Shown here: positions 33,434-45,337 of the stretch, piece by piece
Layout of the letters: each line of letters opens with the position of its first letter
How positions within the stretch are numbered: the first letter of the stretch is position 1
Assembly (NCBI GenBank): GCA_025201345.1
Contig: JAIXMG010000036.1
Location: forward strand, 336,374-400,373
DNA length: 64,000 nucleotides
DNA from: Thamnidium elegans
Taxonomy: Eukaryota > Mucoromycota > Mucoromycetes > Mucorales > Mucoraceae
Direction of reading: 5' to 3'
Translations under genes and position numbers: made by a program
Notes under the pieces: model-generated
What the model was told of the DNA's origin: nothing
The model's database searches: none
What the model saw: only the letters and a program-made list of their open reading frames with translations

Positions 33434-35272
33434 TTAAATATTAGACATTTCAATGGTATGAGGGTCTACAGTTCTCCAAGAATTGTTCATTACACCACGA
33501 TAGTTCCATACGGGATATTCTTGTTGAACATTACCGGAGGAATCAACTAATAAAGTCAGTGTTAATATCTTTGTACTCATCAAAATAAACAATTTTTTTT
33601 TTTATACCTGCTCTGCTGACGATGCGAACATTTCGTTTGGTGGGAATTGTAGCGGTCCAAAGACACCATCCCCATACTCTGCAGTTATCTCCTTCGGCAG
33701 CTGGTTGGTATAATTGAGCTGTTGTCCAAGTTTTACCGTCGTCACCAGAAACATCTACATAACAAAGAGAGACAGTTAGCATAAATTTTTTTTTTTGTAG
33801 GTGTTGTGGTCATTATGATGTCATACCAACTCTTTGAATGCTTCTTCCACCACCTTTTTGAATAATATAAATGTTAGTACAGATCTATATTTGATATGAT
33901 TAAAATTACCTGATAAAGCATATCCTTGAACTTTTTGGTTTGCAATAGCAGCTTCATGCATACCATCTGCTGGATTGCAGACATACGATTGGACATTGTA
34001 TTCACCAATTGAAGGTACTTTGCACCAGTAGTTATTGGCCGAGTCTTCATCCAAAACCTAATAATAAACAATGTCAGCCCCCAACTCTTTTTTAGCATAA
34101 TTTTTTTTTTTTTTACGTTTTCAGGAAGAATTTTATAGTCTCTGCGTTGATAATAAGACATGGATTCATAGTCTTGAATGGTAATTGATTTTAAATATTT
34201 CACAGAACGACCACCGATGTAACCTAGACACACACATACAGAAATAAATATAAAATAAACAGAAATACAAAGCTTTTTTTATATATATATACCTGGTACA
34301 ACAACTCTGATTGGGAACCCATGATCACGAGTCAAGGTGCTATAATTCATCTGGGAAAAAAATATTATTATGACGAAAACGGATCATAAATAGAATAAAT
34401 TACCTCATACGCCAACAAAACATCACCAAACTCATCCCTAAAAATTAATGAAAAAGAGATTTATCAGTTTTTTTTTTTCCGATTAAATATTTTAAATGAT
34501 TAACTTACAAAGCTTTAGATAACGGAATAGAAGAACCATAACATTTGTCTTCCTCACACTATATGGCGCAATCGATTAATCATTGTGTTGCGTAAGCTTT
34601 GTTTGTGTTGCACTTACCTGTTCCACAGACTCAAATGCAACATGAAGTTTAGATAAATTTTTGATTTTTGTTGTTACGCCGACGGTGGCAAGTACGTCGC
34701 GAAGTCTACAACCACTATAAACTGCGTTTCCTAGAGCACCAGGTCCCCAAATCACCTGTTCATATCATTAGATTATCCGTGAGTGTTTCAATTTTTATTA
34801 TTATTTACTTACGCCTTTTGTGTGTTTCACTTTATGGAGACCATCTCTTCTATTTCCCTAAAACAAATATGTTTAATATTTTTACAAGTAAAAAGCATAT
34901 TAAACTCATACCGCACACTAAAAAATAAAATAAAATAAAAATTAGGTTTTAACACTAGCAACAACAATAACAAAAAATATTACAAACCTGCATCACCATC
35001 ATTACAGAAGATTTTTCATAATTCTCTTTAATATCTTTTAATGAGATATGAGTAGGGTTCTCTATTCCAATACCTTGAATCTCAATCAAGTGTTTAGATT
35101 CAGTAATATCTGGCAAGGGACCGTGGTTACGACAAAAAAAATATTCTTCCGGTGTTATATAGTTCTTTACTAGATCAGTGATATCTGGTTCGGCATTATA
35201 TGGAGCATCTTTACGTACGATAAGAGGATGTGGACCTCTTTTAGGGTCATTACTGTAATCAAGTGCGGACAT
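33434..35272 (-). CDS. Sulfite oxidase (molybdopterin enzyme, no cytochrome b5 domain)
   Basis: Twelve exons on the minus strand: 34988-35272, 34912-34917, 34813-34857, 34618-34755, 34509-34558, 34404-34437, 34293-34350, 34117-34223, 33910-34057, 33827-33853, 33608-33754, 33434-33546; 385 aa, phases all consistent. The Moco domain shows EEYFFCRNHGPLP, the CAGNRR motif whose Cys (residue 96) is the molybdenum ligand, VIWGPGALGNA, SGCRLRDVL, RDHGFPIRVVVPGYIGGRSVK and NYWCKVPS. The C-terminal dimerisation domain has GGGRSIQRVDVSGDDGKTW and WGWCLWTA. It oxidises sulfite to sulfate. As in plant and many fungal enzymes the heme domain is absent, so oxygen is a likely acceptor. No C-terminal peroxisomal SKL signal is seen (it ends SNI). 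The CA dipeptide of CAGNRR comes from a 6-nt exon. Confidence 0.93.
34912..34917 (-). other. 6-nt microexon (TGTGCG) of the sulfite oxidase gene
   Basis: On the minus strand the six bases lie between a TTTTTTAG acceptor and a GTATGAG donor. The preceding exon ends in phase 0 after MMVMQ and the following exon starts in phase 0 with GNRRDG. Only inclusion of these two codons (Cys-Ala) gives the invariant CAGNRR motif. Flanking introns are about 70 and 54 nt. Confidence 0.85.
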
Positions 35273-35697
35273 AGTTTATTTTTTGGCAAGTGTAAAGAAG
35301 AAGAGTAAAAAAGATTTTTTTTTTAAAAAAAAAAGGGAGGGTGATATATTCATATAGTTTTTTTTTTTTTAGTGATGGTCACGGATTAAATGTTCCTGAA
35401 TTCATTTCCATTTGTTTCCCACGATAGAATATGCAAAAAAGTAAAATAGTCACACGCTTGTTGTTGTTTTGTTATGTTTTTTATTTTTTTTAAAAAAAAG
35501 GGTTAGGGTAAAAGTAGAGAAAATAATACACTTGAATAATAATATATAATAGTAATAACAGCTTTTTTTGTTGTTGTTGTTTTTTGTTTTGGTCGGGATG
35601 CAATGAGAGATAGTAATAAGTATTAAAAAGGGAGATAAGAGAGCGCAGGGAACGAAAATAAAGGAAAAAAAAAGGGGAGGGGGGGAATACATCATGA
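35273..35697. other. Intergenic, upstream of sulfite oxidase
   Basis: It has homopolymer and purine-rich sequence only, and includes the 3' flank of the UPF0658 gene and the presumed sulfite oxidase promoter. No gene seen. Confidence 0.5.
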
Positions 35698-37259
35698 TTA
35701 TTCTATCGACCATCGTCTAGAAGAATTAGATTTTTCAACACCAAGTGGTGCCATAGAATGTGCCGAAGTAGCTGAAGCTGTGGCATGAGAGACTATTTTT
35801 GAAATTGTCAACAACTTTAGTTATTTTTTTTTTTTTTTTTTTTACTTACTATGATTCATTAAACCGAGATTAAAGTTTCTTAAGCAAATAATAGCAATAG
35901 GTACGGAAGCCTAAGAAGAAAAAGTAAGTAAATAAACACAGGGAGAAATGAAAATCCCTTTTTTTTTTTTACCAAAATTAAAACCATGTCAACGCACACT
36001 ATAATAAAAATAATTAATATTGAGTTTAAAATAAATAATCAAAACTTACGGAAAAAGGTCAAGAAGGCTTTGGAACCCAAAAACCTTGTAGGGTTCATTG
36101 AAATTTGAATCAACATATATATATAATAAGCCATACTTGCAATACATAATGTTAAGAAGATATACATGTGAATCTTTTTCTCACGACGTAGCTAAATAAA
36201 TAAAACGACTATTATTAGTCATCTATTTATAACATTTATATACATATATATATATATAAATTTATATATAAATTAACTTACACCCCAATATGCTGAAAAT
36301 AACATTGTGATAGAAACAACGCAACTAAGTACAATATGTTCAATCAACTCTTTTACAATATCCGATTCTAATCCTTTTAAAGTGTAATCTGGCCACCAAG
36401 CAACAACTAATAAAGCTAAATATTGTACTGAAAATCCAAGGAAAAAGAAGAAATCAAATTTAAGCAGCATCATGAAGATCTGATACATCTTATAACGATC
36501 TACAATAATAAATATGTCAATATGTACTGCTATGAAAAATTATATATTACAATACCTCTCATAGCTAAATCAGCTCCAATTTTTTTATATATATGCCAAC
36601 CAAATTCCAAGTAAAGTTTATAAGCTAAAAATACAAAGATGATTGTACTAAGTATCATGACACATATTTGTGTAATTTCGGCCCATTGTGATGAATGATA
36701 TGCATTGCTTAAATGAGAAAAAGCAACTTCAACTTTTTGTGGATATGTGATATCAATGTTTGTATTAATTAATGTTGAAGATTGATGATATTGAATTACT
36801 GAATAAGCACTCATTCCTAATTCGAAAGCGACCAGCGCAATAAGTTGAATAGTATTTCGTTGATAAATCTACATATAAAAAAGAATTAATAATTAATATA
36901 TATATATTTGTATATATTTACTTACAGCATCAACTACTAATATAACAGTAAATACTTGAGCTAAAATAAATAAAATAAAATAAACTAATAAAGATCTAGC
37001 GTTGGCAAGGGACTTTGCCATGGAATCCGTATCCGAGGTTGATAACTTTAAATCATCTATTAAACCAATTTCGTTGGCATGGAAAGCGAAAATAACGGCT
37101 TCGAATGATATTGCTAAAATAGCTTGTATAGTGATGGCACAAAAAATAGCTCTTGTCCATCGTGATTCACCAAACTTTGGACAAATGAATAACGTATTTC
37201 AAATAAACACACACGTATATATATATATATATACTTACGACTCTAGATATAATCCACAT
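35698..37259 (-). CDS. UPF0658-family Golgi membrane protein
   Basis: Eight exons on the minus strand: 37239-37259, 36926-37174, 36556-36868, 36282-36499, 36050-36191, 35973-35998, 35850-35910, 35698-35792; 374 aa. The first exon encodes only seven residues (MWIISRV). About seven hydrophobic helices are seen. The diagnostic stretch is [14 protein letters not shown] (end of exon 3) followed by [20 protein letters not shown] (exon 4), which matches the fission-yeast UPF0658 Golgi apparatus membrane proteins as I know them. [15 protein letters not shown] follows in the next loop, and a short Ser-rich tail ends the protein. Biochemical function is unknown. It is divergently transcribed from the F-box/WD40 gene at 38011. 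Confidence 0.8.
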
Positions 37260-38010
37260 AATATAATATGGGTATGAACAGTCAAGTGTGTATAATTAAT
37301 TGTTGTTGTAAAATATTATATATGTATATGAAAATAAAAGAAAGAGAGTAAAGAGATTTATAATTCTAAAACCATAAATATATTATTATAGGAGAAAAAT
37401 AATAGAGGAGAAAAAGGAAAAAGAAATAGAGAAGGGGAAAAATAATAAATAAATATAGATTTACTGTATAATAAAACGCCGCATGTTATTATGAAGCACA
37501 ATCATCAATCACTTGTGTTACTTTCTTTTATTAAGAATACCTCTCGTGCAAATCTCTTTTAACAGCACTAAAATAAAATCAAATACTAAAAAAAAACACA
37601 TTAAAATAATAGATTTTTAACTGCTATTAATTTTAACGTGTTTTTTGAAGCCGTTTTTCACCTTTTTTTTTTCTTTTTTTCTTTTTTTTTTTTTTGGATA
37701 GCAAACCCGGGTCTATCAGGGAACTTAATCACATGAAACCCTTTTTTTTTTTTTACCCTTCTTTTCACTTTTTTACCCTTCTTTCAGTTGCTTTTTTTAT
37801 TGACAAGTATCAAGAAAAAGTTAACTTGAATTTCCTTTACTTTTTTTACTTATTTGTATGTAAAAATAGCTAGTGTTTTTTCCGGGTACATTATTTTTTT
37901 TTTATCGGAGAATCTATCAAAAGCGTACATATTTTTATTTGCTATAGTTGTTTTACACGTCTTTTCCTTTCTTTTCTTTCCCTTTCTTTCCTTTCCCTTT
38001 TTTGTGCGTT
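37260..38010. promoter_or_regulatory. Divergent promoter region (751 bp)
   Basis: It lies between the starts of the UPF0658 gene (-) and the F-box/WD40 gene (+). T runs and a CT-rich leader (37967-38010) directly precede the plus-strand ATG. No specific operator was recognised. Confidence 0.45.
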
Positions 38011-38254
38011 ATGACTAATAGTACAGCTTTACAGTTTAAGTACCTGCCTAACCAAGACTTTGGAATCTATAAAGTAAAGCATGCGATTGCAAACACTCTA
38101 AGTCGCGAAGAAAGAATAGAATTGCTAAAATATATTGAAACCATTGGAAAATATGATATTATCGGTAGAGCACCCATTTTTATATCTACGTACATACTAC
38201 AATACCTATCCCCGAAAGAACTTTCTTCACTAAGATTAGGTAATTTATATCTAC

Positions 38255-38290
<36 letters not shown>

Positions 38291-39530
38291 ATACGTGTAT
38301 TAATTTGTTTTACTAGTGTCTAGAACTTGGAATAAAAAAGTAACGCATGATTCATTATGGAGAAATATTTGTATTAGTTATAGTATTGTACCGTCAGATA
38401 TGATTGTGAGAGACACTACACTTCCGATTTATCACGACTTGTTTCAACGTTGCTTAAACATGACGAATAACTGGAAAACGATGAAATGTAGACGTATCGA
38501 ATTAAAGTACCATAAGGGACCTGTTCTTAGTATCTTGATTGCTAATCCAACACGTATATTCACCGGTGACATTGATGGAAGAATTCACGTTTGGAATGCA
38601 CAGGACGAATTATACGTAACAAATATTCAAGCTCATCAAAGCCACGTATCGTGTTTAACTAGCGTATCGAAATATTTAACTTCAGGTTCTTCAGATTGTA
38701 CTATTGCAATTCACGATATGTCTACATTAAAAAAAATTTCGGTATTGAGAGGACATGAAGGACCAGTTACCAGTCTTGTGTTTTCGAAACAAGATAAATC
38801 TTTATTATTTAGTGGATCGACAGATAGGACAATTCGTATATGGGATACAGAGACTCGTAATTGTATTAGAATATTACACGGTCAAGAAAACACAATTAGC
38901 TCTCTGCTGTTCTGTTCATATTTCCCGAAATCTTACTGTCAAAATGATATGGAAATTGAGTCAGTTACAAAAAACAAGGCTGGTTATATTATATCTGGCT
39001 CAAGTGATCGAAATATTTATATATGGGATTTAAAGACATCCATTAGAGAGGATGAACCGGTTGTGATAAATACAGTCATGGATACAAATGGGCCAATTAC
39101 TGCGTTGGCTGTTTATAATGAATCGATTACAGACTGTCGAAAAAATATCATGACTAAATCAACAAATAAGTATATCAGTTCAAGATTACCTATTAATATA
39201 CCAACTTTCATTGCATTTAGTGCCATTATCGATACAACCATCTCAATTTATTCTTTACCTGGATTAGAAAGAACTCTTGTAGAAACTCCAAATATACATC
39301 GCAGTACAATTTGGTCCATCTCAACTGCGGTCATTCACTCAAAATTAGTTACGACTTCAGGTGATAGAACGGCCATCATTTGGGATTTAAAATCTCCAAA
39401 GACAAGTATTACATTAGCAGGATTTGATAGTGCTGTGATTTCATCTGCTATATCTCCTCAAGAAGAATTATTATGTTTTGGGACTGAAAAGGGAACAATT
39501 GTTTTATTTGATCTAATGATATCTACTTAA
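38011..39530 (+). CDS. F-box/WD40-repeat protein (SCF substrate adaptor)
   Basis: Two exons: 38011-38239 and 38317-39530; 480 aa. The intron falls inside the F-box, which reads STYILQYLSPKELSSLRLVS then RTWNKKVTHDSLWRNIC (about residues 60-100). WD40 repeats follow: GDIDGRIHVWNA, SGSSDCTIAIHDM, SGSTDRTIRIWDT, SGSSDRNIYIWDL, TSGDRTAIIWDL, plus weaker ones, enough for a seven-bladed propeller. F-box/WD40 proteins recruit substrates to SCF ubiquitin ligases through Skp1; the substrate cannot be told. The start is the ATG after the CT-rich leader, giving MTNSTALQFKYLPNQ. The intron contains an (AT)n tract of about 35 nt. The gene converges tightly with the next one (53 nt between stops). Confidence 0.9.
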
Positions 39531-39583
39531 TAAAAAAAGAGAAAAGAAAAAAAAAGGAAAAAAAAATGTATATGCTTTTTTTT

Positions 39584-41257
39584 TTACTTTTTACCATAGT
39601 AATTCTCAATTTGCTTTCTATCATATTCTTCAATTTCATCTCTCAACATTTGTTCATCCCACATTTCATAAGATAGTCTTTTTAACTCTCTTTTTATACA
39701 AGTTTGTTCCCAAAGTGCTATTTCATCCTCTCCCAACCGACGTATTGGATCAGCCAACACTTGAGCCCTTGATATTAAGTCGGGTCCTGATGCATTACGT
39801 AATGGAATGTACTGATCGTCCGGTAAATCAAGTGAACTCATAAAAGGCTGTCCGTACCTATTAAAATACTCTTGTTTATAATCTTGTGTAAATATTTTTG
39901 CTGGTCCCTCCTCTAGAGACCTTTCTTGATCGTATATCGCTTTTCGTTCTTCTTCTAATTCTTGGTATGCCTTTTGAAGATTTAAAAGGGTTGTATCATC
40001 ATCCAAGTCCACCATACCATGTTGTTCTGGTTGGAGTAGCTTTTTTAGCTGATGATTTAGTGTTCTGCTGGATTCTTGTTTTGGTTCTTTTTCTTCTATT
40101 GATTCAGCATCATCTTGGTTATTAAGTTGGATGTTTATTGGAATCACACTATGGTTTTGGTCTGGTGTTGGTATGTCTCTCAAGAATTTTTGTAAAGGAT
40201 ACGTAATGGCTGTGGGATCATAAGTAGGATCTAGTGCAGATGGTCTTTCTTGGTTGGATTGTAGTTGAGGAGATGGAGCAAACATGGGACTGTAATCTGA
40301 ATTACGTAAATGACTAGCAGTAATTATATAATTATCATCGTGTTTGTTTGGCGACGTATGCGCTTCTTCCAAACTATCATCATCATCATCATCATCCTCT
40401 TCTATATTAATACGAATTTTATTATTATTTTGTATTTCATCCTCGGAAGAAAATAAAGAGTGTTTAAATGTAGGTATTTGAAACCTGAGGTCAGTTGTAG
40501 CTGGTGCCTTTTCGGAAATAACTCGCGTAGGCGATTTTTGATTCGGTTCGTATTCGCCTTTATCATTTTTACGTTGCCAATTGGAAAAGAAATCGTTTTT
40601 ATCGTACACGTTAGAAGGTAGTTTGATACTCTGTTGTTTTGAATGTTCGTATTGGCTCTTGGTATGCTTAAAACTTGTATCGTCGTTCTGTTCTAGATCA
40701 GATGGGTTTTGTCGGAGATTACGTCTGTCGGTTGTGTTCTTCCAGACAAATATACCAACTGCGATGCCTGCAACTACAAGGATGCCACAAGCACTTAGTA
40801 TACCGGCCTCTACGTTACTGAGTGCAGAGGATGGTTGATGATGGTCGCTGGTATCTGCTTCATTGGAGGAGCCTAAATCGTGGTTGTGATTGATGGTATC
40901 CTGAAAGGTAGAAGTTGGATCTTGTACTGCGTTTGGTTTATCTGGGTTAGGTTTTGGGTGAGCGACTTTTGCTTCGTGAAAATCAGATGAAGTTTCTAAC
41001 ACACAAGATGAAGTATTGGTAGTAGATGATGATGATGATGATGATGATGATGTGATACTAGAAAAAGCTGAAGTGATGGCTTCACATTGTAAGTCGTCTT
41101 TATCGCAATCTAAGGAAAGACTTATAAATACGTCAACTAAAACATCTTTTTATTTCATTTGTTGTTTACCTTTATGTTTTGTTGCGTAGACAATACCAAT
41201 TACATAGAAAATAAGTATCCAATAGATTCCATTACATTTATAACGTGGTCTTAACAT
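39584..41257 (-). CDS. Single-pass membrane protein with Ser/Thr-rich ectodomain, unknown function
   Basis: Two exons on the minus strand: 41170-41257 and 39584-41109; 537 aa. The start region MLRPRYKCNGIYWILIFYV looks like a signal sequence. It is followed by a short Cys-containing part (DCDKDDLQCEA), a run of about nine Ser and a Ser/Thr-rich segment. One transmembrane helix (residues about 105-130: GILSACGILVVAGIAVGIFV) is followed by a long hydrophilic cytoplasmic tail with an acidic run (EEDDDDDDDSLEE) and charged helices near the end (YQELEEERKAIYDQERSLEE, RELKRLSYEMWDEQML). The architecture resembles fungal cell-surface sensors of the Mid2/Wsc kind, but no family motif is recognised. 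It shares a 284-nt divergent promoter with the poly-Q gene at 41542. Confidence 0.75.
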
Positions 41258-41541
41258 GCTTTTCTGTAAGAATTATAAAGAGAGAGAGAGAGAGGAAAAA
41301 AAAAGAATCAAAATTTACTTTTGCCTATTTGGCTTTAATTATTATTTCGGGAAGTTTAAAATGCTTTAGTTGCCTTTTCAATCATTCGGAAACATTTGTT
41401 GTAGACCTGTCAATTAAAGTTTGTTGTCGTACAGCATATTGTTTGCTTCCTATAAAAAAAAACTTTTTTTTACAAGCAGTCAACACACCTTTTTTCTTTT
41501 TTTTTATTTTTATTTTTTTTTTTATTTATTTATTTATTTAC

Positions 41542-42150
41542 ATGTCAATACAAAATAATGAACCTAGACAAGACACTATACAACACTTGTCTATTCTGAA
41601 AGAGCGTTTAGAAAAATACAAATTAAAAAATCAAGTGATTGTAAGATTACTCTACAAAAAAGTCTTTTTCAGTACGTACTTATATTTTTTTTTTAAAGAC
41701 ACAAAAAGAGATTGAATTAGAAGCAATGAGAATCGAAAAGGAAAAACTTGACAAGGAACGAGAAGCTATTCGTTTAGAAACTGAAAAACAAGCATTGATA
41801 TTAGAATTACAACGAGTTTCCATGGTAAAAGCAGGTAAAAGTTTTTTTTACTTGATTAAAAGAAAAAAGCTAATATAAAAAAAAAATCCTTAGCTAAACC
41901 TCAACCTCCACCTGTTCAACAACATCTTGTGCAGTTACAGTTACAGCAACAACAGCAACAGTTATTACACCAACAATTGCAACAGCAACAATTACAACAA
42001 CAACAACAGCAGCAGCAGCATTTACAGCTGCAACAACAATTGCAACAACAGCAACAACAGCAACAACAGCAGGCTTTCTTTCCGTCTTTTGGCTATCCTG
42101 CCATGGTGACAGAGAAAGAAGCCATTGACTGGTTAAGAAATGGCTTTTAA
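41542..42150 (+). CDS. Poly-Q coiled-coil protein, unknown function
   Basis: Three exons: 41542-41640, 41699-41834, 41894-42150; 163 aa, phases consistent. Residues about 10-75 form a charged coiled coil (LSILKERLEKYKLKNQ, EIELEAMRIEKEKLDKERE). A Pro-rich PQPPPVQQ leads into about 50 residues of nearly pure Gln/Leu, and a short conserved-looking tail GYPAMVTEKEAIDWLRNGF ends the protein. No family is recognised. Q-rich coiled-coil proteins of this kind are often transcription or mRNA-related, but that is only general expectation. The CAA/CAG tract is a likely site of length variation. Confidence 0.75.
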
Positions 42151-42207
42151 TGCATACAATATACCCATGAATAATAAAAAGAAAAAAGATGAAAGCCTTT
42201 TATTTAT

Positions 42208-42684
42208 TTATTTAGCTGATTGTTTGTAACTACTAGTATCCAACACTTGTTTACCACACATTGCACAAATTCCCTTCTTGTATGAACAATCTATATATTA
42301 AAAAATTACTAATGAAAGAAATACGTATTTTAAAAATATATATTTTACCTTGACAATAATGTGCTTTGTCTTGATGAACTTTAGTTTTGCAAATCTTACA
42401 TTTACTTTCAAGTGGATTGAATCTAAAGAAAACGAATGAGAACGGAAATCTATAAAAAGAGTTTGAATTACCTTAATTTGGCAGATCGAGATAACAATTT
42501 GTTTTGATTTAACTTTCTACCAGAAGATCCAGCTATATAAAGGAAAGGACTTTAACACAATGTGGGTTTATAAAGTGATTTTTTTATTATTATTATTATT
42601 ACCAAGTACGTTTTTTGAACCTTCTTTCCATTTATCTGGAGCGGCTAATGTAGTTAATTTCTTTTCGCATTTTTTACAGACCAT
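42208..42684 (-). CDS. CRIPT: CRIPT-family cysteine-rich protein
   Basis: Four exons on the minus strand: 42603-42684, 42472-42532, 42349-42422, 42208-42290; 99 aa, matching the roughly 100 aa of animal CRIPT. It begins MVCKKCEKKLTTLAAPDKWK and continues GRKLNQNKLLSRSAK, CKICKTKVHQDKAHYCQ, YKKGICAMCGKQVLDTSSYK. Paired CxxC motifs build a zinc-binding fold. In animals CRIPT binds PSD-95 PDZ domains and is also found with the minor spliceosome; the fungal role is unknown but the conservation suggests an RNA-processing function. The animal C-terminal PDZ ligand (QTSV) is absent: the protein ends KQSAK. Confidence 0.93.
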
Positions 42685-42884
42685 TTTAGAAATAAGCTGC
42701 GGGTAAAAAGAAAAAGAAGGTGGCCCAAAAAAACGTTTAAGAAAATGGCATATCAAAAGTCACACTGTAACAAAATGCAAGTATTTTTTTTTTCTGCAGA
42801 AACCTTTTTTTAAATATGACAATTAAAACAATAATAATTTATAAAAAGGGGAGGTTGGGGTTGGGGTTCCTTTTTATTATCATT

Positions 42885-43796
42885 TTAAATGGTTTTTAAG
42901 AAATTATCTACAATATTACAAAAGTACTCCTGGGAATCCTGTCTTTCAATGCAGTGATCGCCAAAGGGTACAGTAACTGTAATTTTGATGGCAGGACAAA
43001 GACTCTTAAATCTATTCATGACAGTGGTCTTATCTTGTTTTGAAGCATAGAATTCATCTTGGTCAGAATATATCCAGCAAATAGGTCTGTTTACACCTTG
43101 ATAAAGCTTACTGATCTCTTGGTCTGTTAAATCTGTTGAAAATACATCATCATCACCACTATATAAATACAAATGAGTATAAAATAGCATTAATAAATAG
43201 GCAACAAATTTCTTTTACCCTTTAGAACAAAGTGAAAAGAAACGATCAGCAGAAATGGGGGTCCATAATGCATCTCTTGGCAATAACGAGTCCCCCTTTC
43301 CTTGGTTTCTTAATTGGGAGGATAAATCCAAATACTGCTGAAAGTTGGGAAGGCTTTGTTCTAAATGTTCTCTATCAGACACAGGAGCTTGTAAGATATA
43401 ACCAGATATACTTTGGTTTGTCTTTCCATTTTTATTATGCCAATAACAATCTTGACTGCCAGTTGAATGACCAAGCAAAACAATGTTGGATTTATTCCTT
43501 TCTTGTTTCAAGTACGTAACAAGTGTATCCAATTCTTCAGAATCTGTTTGTAGATTGGTAGTACCGTACCCATTAAAGCTTGATGACAATTGAACTTGTA
43601 TTAAGGACCAATCATTTGAGGATAACATGTTTACTAAAGATTCCAGGTAAGGAACTGCATTGAATCCGTCACCTAATCCACCAATAAATACAACCGTCTT
43701 GCCTGTTTGAATTGGACCAGTTTCAAATGCGGTTAAGCGGTTCTTGTCGTCATAAGTAAAGAGTTCCCCCGAGAATTTCATTGGAATTTTGATCAA
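42885..43796 (-). CDS. DUF1749/UPF0613-family alpha/beta hydrolase
   Basis: Two exons on the minus strand: 43219-43796 and 42885-43158; 283 aa. An oxyanion-type loop VVFIGGLGDGFNAVPYL lies near residue 35. The nucleophile elbow is LLGHSTGSQD (Ser about 110), an Asp is present in ICWIYSDQDEFYA, and the catalytic His is in PFGDHCIERQ near the end. Together these fit the alpha/beta hydrolase fold of the fungal DUF1749 family. The substrate is unknown; some relatives are annotated as siderophore or other esterases, which I cannot confirm here. The start ATG gives MIKIPMKFSGELFTYDD; the splice restores GDDDVF after CSKG. Confidence 0.87.
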
Positions 43797-44000
43797 ATAA
43801 AAAAAAAAGGAACACGGAAAAAAAAGGAAAAAAGAAGGTAATACAAATAAATAGATGAGGGTGTGTGAGTGTTGGGGGTGAAGTGAGGGGTTTCAAGTTG
43901 AAACGCGTGCGAGTTCTTCCGATTTTGAGTAACTCTAACTCTTAAAGGAAAAGCCAAAACAAAAAAATAAAACAAAAAAACAAAAAAAAATAAAAGTTGC

Positions 44001-44445
44001 TTAAATAAATCTGCTATGAATATTCATAGATATCTTGGTAGGTGGAATAGATGACATTGAATAAGATTGATAATTCAAAACCTTTAAATGTTGAAGAGGT
44101 GTTTTCTTTACTTGTCTTGCAGGCTGAATTAAACCTTGAATACCTATCAATCAAATTATTAGAAAGGCTGCAAAACAATAGGAAAAATTTAAAGCTTACT
44201 CAATAATGCAACAATAGATACTGCAGAACCAGTAATGTATTTAGACATAAGATTTACATAGGATTTACTACTATTTCTTCTATTTTTTTAAAAAAAGAAA
44301 AAAAAAGTATTAGTATTAGTATACTCTCTCTCTCTCTCTCTTTCTCTTTTTTAGTGAGTAATTACCCTAAAAGAGAAGCAGCTGTACCAAACACAACTCC
44401 AATACATAATCCATATGCACTAGCAGATTTAAATTTATGATACAT
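44001..44445 (-). CDS. Small (100-aa) two-helix membrane protein, unknown
   Basis: Three exons on the minus strand: 44366-44445, 44200-44279, 44001-44143; 100 aa, all phases consistent, each exon too short to be found as an isolated open frame. Two Gly/Ala/Ser-rich hydrophobic segments are seen: SAYGLCIGVVFGTAASLLG (residues about 8-26) and KYITGSAVSIVALLSIQGLI (about 38-57). A basic hinge (GRNSSKSYVN) lies between them, and a basic, Ser-rich tail (PARQVKKTPLQHLKV) ends at a TAA. It looks like a small inner-membrane or ER protein. No family is recognised. It lies head-to-tail upstream of the DUF1749 gene. Confidence 0.65.
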
Positions 44446-45337
44446 TTTTTAAGTTTTTTGTTTTGTTTTCAAAGAAAGAAAAAAAGAAAAGGGGGAAAAA
44501 ATAAAAGAAGGGGATTATATTATATACTTTTTTTTTTAAAATTTCAAAGCCTTTTTACTCCATTACTAAAAAAGTGTAACCTCCATTCCGAGATAAATTA
44601 TTACCGCATTTTCAACTTGTAAAAAGCTAAAATAATACCCATATTGTCATTACTATGCACACCTACATCAAAATAATGATTTGACTAAAAATAGTTATGT
44701 GCTTAGCAACATGTAACCATGAAACATACAGGGTTTTAATTAAATGGTAGTTATTTACTCCTCCATATTACTATATATTTGATTGTTAAAGCCGGGTCTT
44801 TTTTTTTTTCTTTTTTATTCCTAGGAGTTATACAATGGATTTCCCCAGTATCTTGAGAATTAGTAAAATAAACTTCCTAATTGTGCTACCAATGTTTGTA
44901 CCCATTGTGATCGTGTTGCCAAAAATTACAACTAAACTGTCAGAAACAATAATCCTTTAACTTATTTATATATCCAAAAGATGCTATTTCCGTAACTTTG
45001 GGGATTAGATTTATGCTTCAATAAGACGATGTGCATTATTATTCATAATTAAGAAACATTTCAATATCAAGTTTTTTTTTTTTTTTTGTATGTTTGCGTA
45101 CAATCTAATTAAGTGTAAACTTTATTGATTAAATGAGAGAAAAATCAAATAAAAGACTAGGTGTAGTTAGAAACATGGCTTCCCCACTTACATGAGTATA
45201 TCTCATTTTAATCAAAGGGCAACATATGACATTTTGAGATTCTGGTATTTTTTTTATTTTTTTTTTGTGATAAAGATGAGAGGTACACATTCTAATTATT
45301 TGTAAAAGAAAAAGAAAAGTTTTGATATATAAAGAAA
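44446..45337. other. Intergenic
   Basis: No gene seen. It contains A/T runs and, at its right end (about 45225-45337), the 3' flank shared with the copy-1 paralogue (matching 5131-5260 in reverse). Confidence 0.5.
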
